Shown one piece after another: positions 33,871-35,747 of a stretch of 35,747 bases of DNA. The DNA is taken from assembly GCA_030949995.1 (NCBI GenBank), contig JAUZRY010000106.1, positions 1-35,747 of the forward strand, written 5' to 3'. The notes beneath the pieces are model-generated. The model did not search any database. It saw only the letters and a list, made by a program, of their open reading frames with translations, and had not been told where the DNA came from. Positions within the stretch are counted from its first letter, which is position 1. Each line of letters opens with the position of its first letter. Origin of the DNA: Ardenticatenia bacterium (GTDB lineage: Bacteria; Chloroflexota; Anaerolineae; Ardenticatenales; Ardenticatenaceae). The position numbers and the translations under genes are program-made.

Positions 33871-35304
33871 TCACGATTCTGGGACAAGTGAACGTGAGCG
33901 TGTCAGGGCCTGTTGAATGAGTTGACGGGCAATGGGAGCAGCCACGAGGCCGCCGATGCCACCGTTTTCCACGATGACGGCGACCACGAGTCGGGGCGCA
34001 TCTGCCGGCGCAAAGGCCACAAACCAGGCATGAGGTGGCCGGTTGCCACCCAATTGTGCCGTGCCCGTTTTGCCGCCAATGGGAATGCCTGCTGGCGCCC
34101 CGGCGCGGGCGTAGCCTTCACGTGCCGAGATCACCAGGGCTTGGCGTACTTGGGCGGCCGTGCGCCTGCTCGTCGCCCGCCTCCACCCGGCGGGCTCGAT
34201 GCGGCGCAACACTGAACCCTCTGCCGTGCGAATCTCCTGGACGAGGCGTGGGCGGGGCATGACACCATCGTTGACGATACCGGCCACAATGAGGGCCATG
34301 TGCAAGGGAGTCACTTGGACTCGCCCTTGACCGTAAGCCGTGTTGGCCAGGCCAACTTGGTCCAGCAGGAATTCATCTGGTCCCAGCGAACTGGCTTCGG
34401 CCTCCAAGTCCACAGGGGTAACCTCCCCAAAGCCAAAGGCTTGGGCTGTCTGGCGCATCAAGTCAGGGCCCAGTTGCAGCCCGAGTTGGGCGAAGATCAC
34501 GTTGCTGCTGTAGGCCAGGGCACGGGCCAAGTCGAGTCGGGGTTGGGGGGGGGGCTGGAAGTCGCGCACTGGAAAGCCGTTGACCACGAAGAGCCCCGTG
34601 TCCTCGAAGACATCGTCCAACCGGGCCTTGCGGTGTTCCAATACACCGGCCAGGGTCACGATCTTGAACACTGAACCGGGCGTGTACAGGCCTTGAGTGG
34701 CCCTGTTGAGCAACACGTGGTTCGGGCTCCGCTGGAGCTCCTCAGCCTGTTCGTCGAACGTGTTGGGGTCATAAGTGGGGTGGCTGGCCAGGGCGAGAAT
34801 ATCGCCTGTGCGGGGATCCATCACTACCACGGCCCCTGCTCGATCTCCCAGCAGGGCGTCGGCAGCCGCTCGCAGTTGCGGGTCCACGGTGAGCACGAGA
34901 TCATAACCGCGCACAGGACGGTGGAGCATGTTGTCCAGCCACTGGTCCAAGGGCTTGCCTCGTCGGCCGGCCAGCCAGGGATCATAGGCGGCTTCCAGGC
35001 CGGTGTTGGCGTAGCGAAGGCTCCACACGCCTGTCACAGGAGCTAATAGAGGGTACTTGTACTGCCGGCGAGCTATGCCATCCGCGTCCATCATCGTCTG
35101 CACGAACACAGTCCTCCTGTCGCGAGCCAACATGCTGCCCCGCCACACCCGCCGTTCCCGCTCCACTCGACGTGCGTTGTCGGCGCGGGCGTTCAGTTCG
35201 CCGGCGCGCACCACGCCCCAGTAGCCGGCGCCCACGGCTACAGCCAGGAAGCCGGCCATGAGGAGCAGAACCATCTGGCGAAAGGTGGCGTGTGTCTCGC
35301 TCAT
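33871..35304 (-). CDS. Class B penicillin-binding protein (PbpA/FtsI-like transpeptidase)
   Basis: A 477-residue cell-wall transpeptidase. An N-terminal membrane anchor (about 11-33) is followed by the catalytic domain. It has all three active-site motifs: SxxK in YTPGSVFKIV (S211, K214), SxN in YSSNVI (S266, N268) and KTG in IGGKTGTAQLGG (K412-G414). It cross-links peptidoglycan outside the membrane. It is short for FtsI and lacks PASTA domains, closer to the PbpA-type partners of RodA/FtsW. Its ATG overlaps the FtsW/RodA stop (ATGA). A C10 stretch at 34545-34554 is in frame. Confidence 0.93.
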   Translation of the reverse strand: MSETHATFRQMVLLLMAGFLAVAVGAGYWGVVRAGELNARADNARRVERERRVWRGSMLARDRRTVFVQTMMDADGIARRQYKYPLLAPVTGVWSLRYANTGLEAAYDPWLAGRRGKPLDQWLDNMLHRPVRGYDLVLTVDPQLRAAADALLGDRAGAVVVMDPRTGDILALASHPTYDPNTFDEQAEELQRSPNHVLLNRATQGLYTPGSVFKIVTLAGVLEHRKARLDDVFEDTGLFVVNGFPVRDFQPPPQPRLDLARALAYSSNVIFAQLGLQLGPDLMRQTAQAFGFGEVTPVDLEAEASSLGPDEFLLDQVGLANTAYGQGRVQVTPLHMALIVAGIVNDGVMPRPRLVQEIRTAEGSVLRRIEPAGWRRATSRRTAAQVRQALVISAREGYARAGAPAGIPIGGKTGTAQLGGNRPPHAWFVAFAPADAPRLVVAVIVENGGIGGLVAAPIARQLIQQALTRSRSLVPES

Positions 35305-35747
35305 GGTTCGTCCGCCGAGATCCGGAGGAGGAGCCCTCTGGCCGCGTAGCTGGTCATGAGGCTGCTGCCGCCGTAGCTCACGAAGGGAAGCGTGACCCCG
35401 GTCAGCGGGATGAGTTTGAGCGAACCGGCCATGATGATGAAGGCTTGCAGGCAGAGCATCACGGTAATGCCGCCGGCCAACAGTTGGGCAAAGCCATCCT
35501 GAGCTTTTACGGCCACGCAGAACCCCCGTTCCATGAAGAACAGGTAGAGGCCCACCACAGCCACCACGCCGGCCAGGCCGAATTCCTCGGCAATGGCTAC
35601 CAGAATGAAGTCACTGTGGACGACGGGCACGAAATCCGGGTATCCTTGGCCGAGCCCCTGCCCGAGCACGCCGCCCGCGGCCACGGCCAGGAGCGCCTGC
35701 ACCACCTGAAAGGCGCGTTCATCCGCTTCGGGCCAAGGGTTACGCCA
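35301..35747 (-). CDS. FtsW/RodA/SpoVE family protein, 5' end beyond window
   Basis: The C-terminal 148 residues of a SEDS-family peptidoglycan glycosyltransferase (polymerises lipid II). GGVLGQGLGQGYPDFVPVVH, SDFILVAIAEEFGLAGVVAV and LTGVTLPFVSYGGSSLMTSY are hallmark late-SEDS motifs, within several membrane helices. The reading frame continues past the window edge. The paired class B PBP follows at once, the usual SEDS-bPBP arrangement for elongation or division synthase complexes. Confidence 0.93.
   Translation of the reverse strand, partial: WRNPWPEADERAFQVVQALLAVAAGGVLGQGLGQGYPDFVPVVHSDFILVAIAEEFGLAGVVAVVGLYLFFMERGFCVAVKAQDGFAQLLAGGITVMLCLQAFIIMAGSLKLIPLTGVTLPFVSYGGSSLMTSYAARGLLLRISADEP

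Noticed and set aside
33580-33891. A 103-codon plus-strand frame in the gap before the PBP gene
   Set aside because: No ribosome site and no recognised domain. It crosses the inverted repeat and runs into the end of the PBP gene on the other strand.
34545-34554. C10 run in the PBP gene as a frameshift site
   Set aside because: The frame is continuous across it and the catalytic motifs on both sides are in one frame.
1-35747. CRISPR arrays, insertion sequences, prophage genes
   Set aside because: No regularly spaced repeats, transposase or phage genes were found. The gene order reads as ordinary chromosome.

Overview
This 35.7 kb window is GC-rich, densely coding bacterial chromosome. I see no insertion sequence, prophage or CRISPR array. 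The gene content suggests a free-living aerobic, possibly thermophilic Chloroflexota-type bacterium (perhaps an Ardenticatenia relative). It has a ba3-type cytochrome oxidase with a tiny subunit IIa, a menaquinone/ubiquinone-type UbiE methyltransferase, an HrcA/CIRCE-controlled chaperone operon, a LytR-CpsA-Psr protein and a SWIM-domain SNF2 ATPase. The taxonomic placement is inference from gene content only.

Layout: (1) 1-3110, minus: the 3' part is off-window for a large SWIM-SNF2 ATPase broken by two frameshifts. (2) 3319-3512, plus: two tandem serine tRNAs behind a consensus promoter. (3) 3540-9951, minus: heat-shock and translation operon hrcA-grpE-dnaK-dnaJ-prmA-rsmE, with a sigma-70 promoter next to a near-perfect CIRCE operator. 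(4) 10307-11960, plus: a membrane-anchored LysM plus LCP wall-polymer protein. (5) 11970-14819, minus: ubiE/menG, an inositol-monophosphatase-family enzyme and a thiolase. (6) 14892-19807, minus: M48 protease, Maf, a DUF123 GIY-YIG-like protein and ComEC, tightly packed. (7) 19987-23214, plus: prfA, prmC and a glycosyltransferase. (8) 23341-25888, plus: a lipoprotein overlapping an AlbA_2/GHKL-type ATPase-regulator. (9) 25946-30775, minus: a small stand-alone SWIM protein, a probable small RNA with its own promoter and terminator, then the respiratory cluster (oxidase subunits I, II, IIa, a 75-residue membrane protein, a membrane-anchored cytochrome c with a structured leader, and a four-helix membrane protein). 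(10) 30866-33481, minus: polysaccharide-initiating sugar transferase and glycosyltransferase. (11) 33871-35747, minus: a class B penicillin-binding protein and the end of an FtsW/RodA protein.

Two features stand out. First, at least seven reading-frame breaks occur in otherwise well conserved genes. Six of them lie in G/C runs, one inside the GGQ region of release factor 1. Runs of 8-10 appear one base short and runs of 5-7 one base long, which points to homopolymer sequencing error more than to biology. I therefore annotate those genes as single interrupted genes. Second, several non-coding stretches carry clear promoter or secondary-structure signals that the protein genes do not explain: about 138 nt upstream of the small SWIM gene, about 195 nt ahead of the cytochrome c gene, and a 127-nt segment with 13-bp inverted ends ahead of the polysaccharide operon. 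These are the best places to look for something undescribed.
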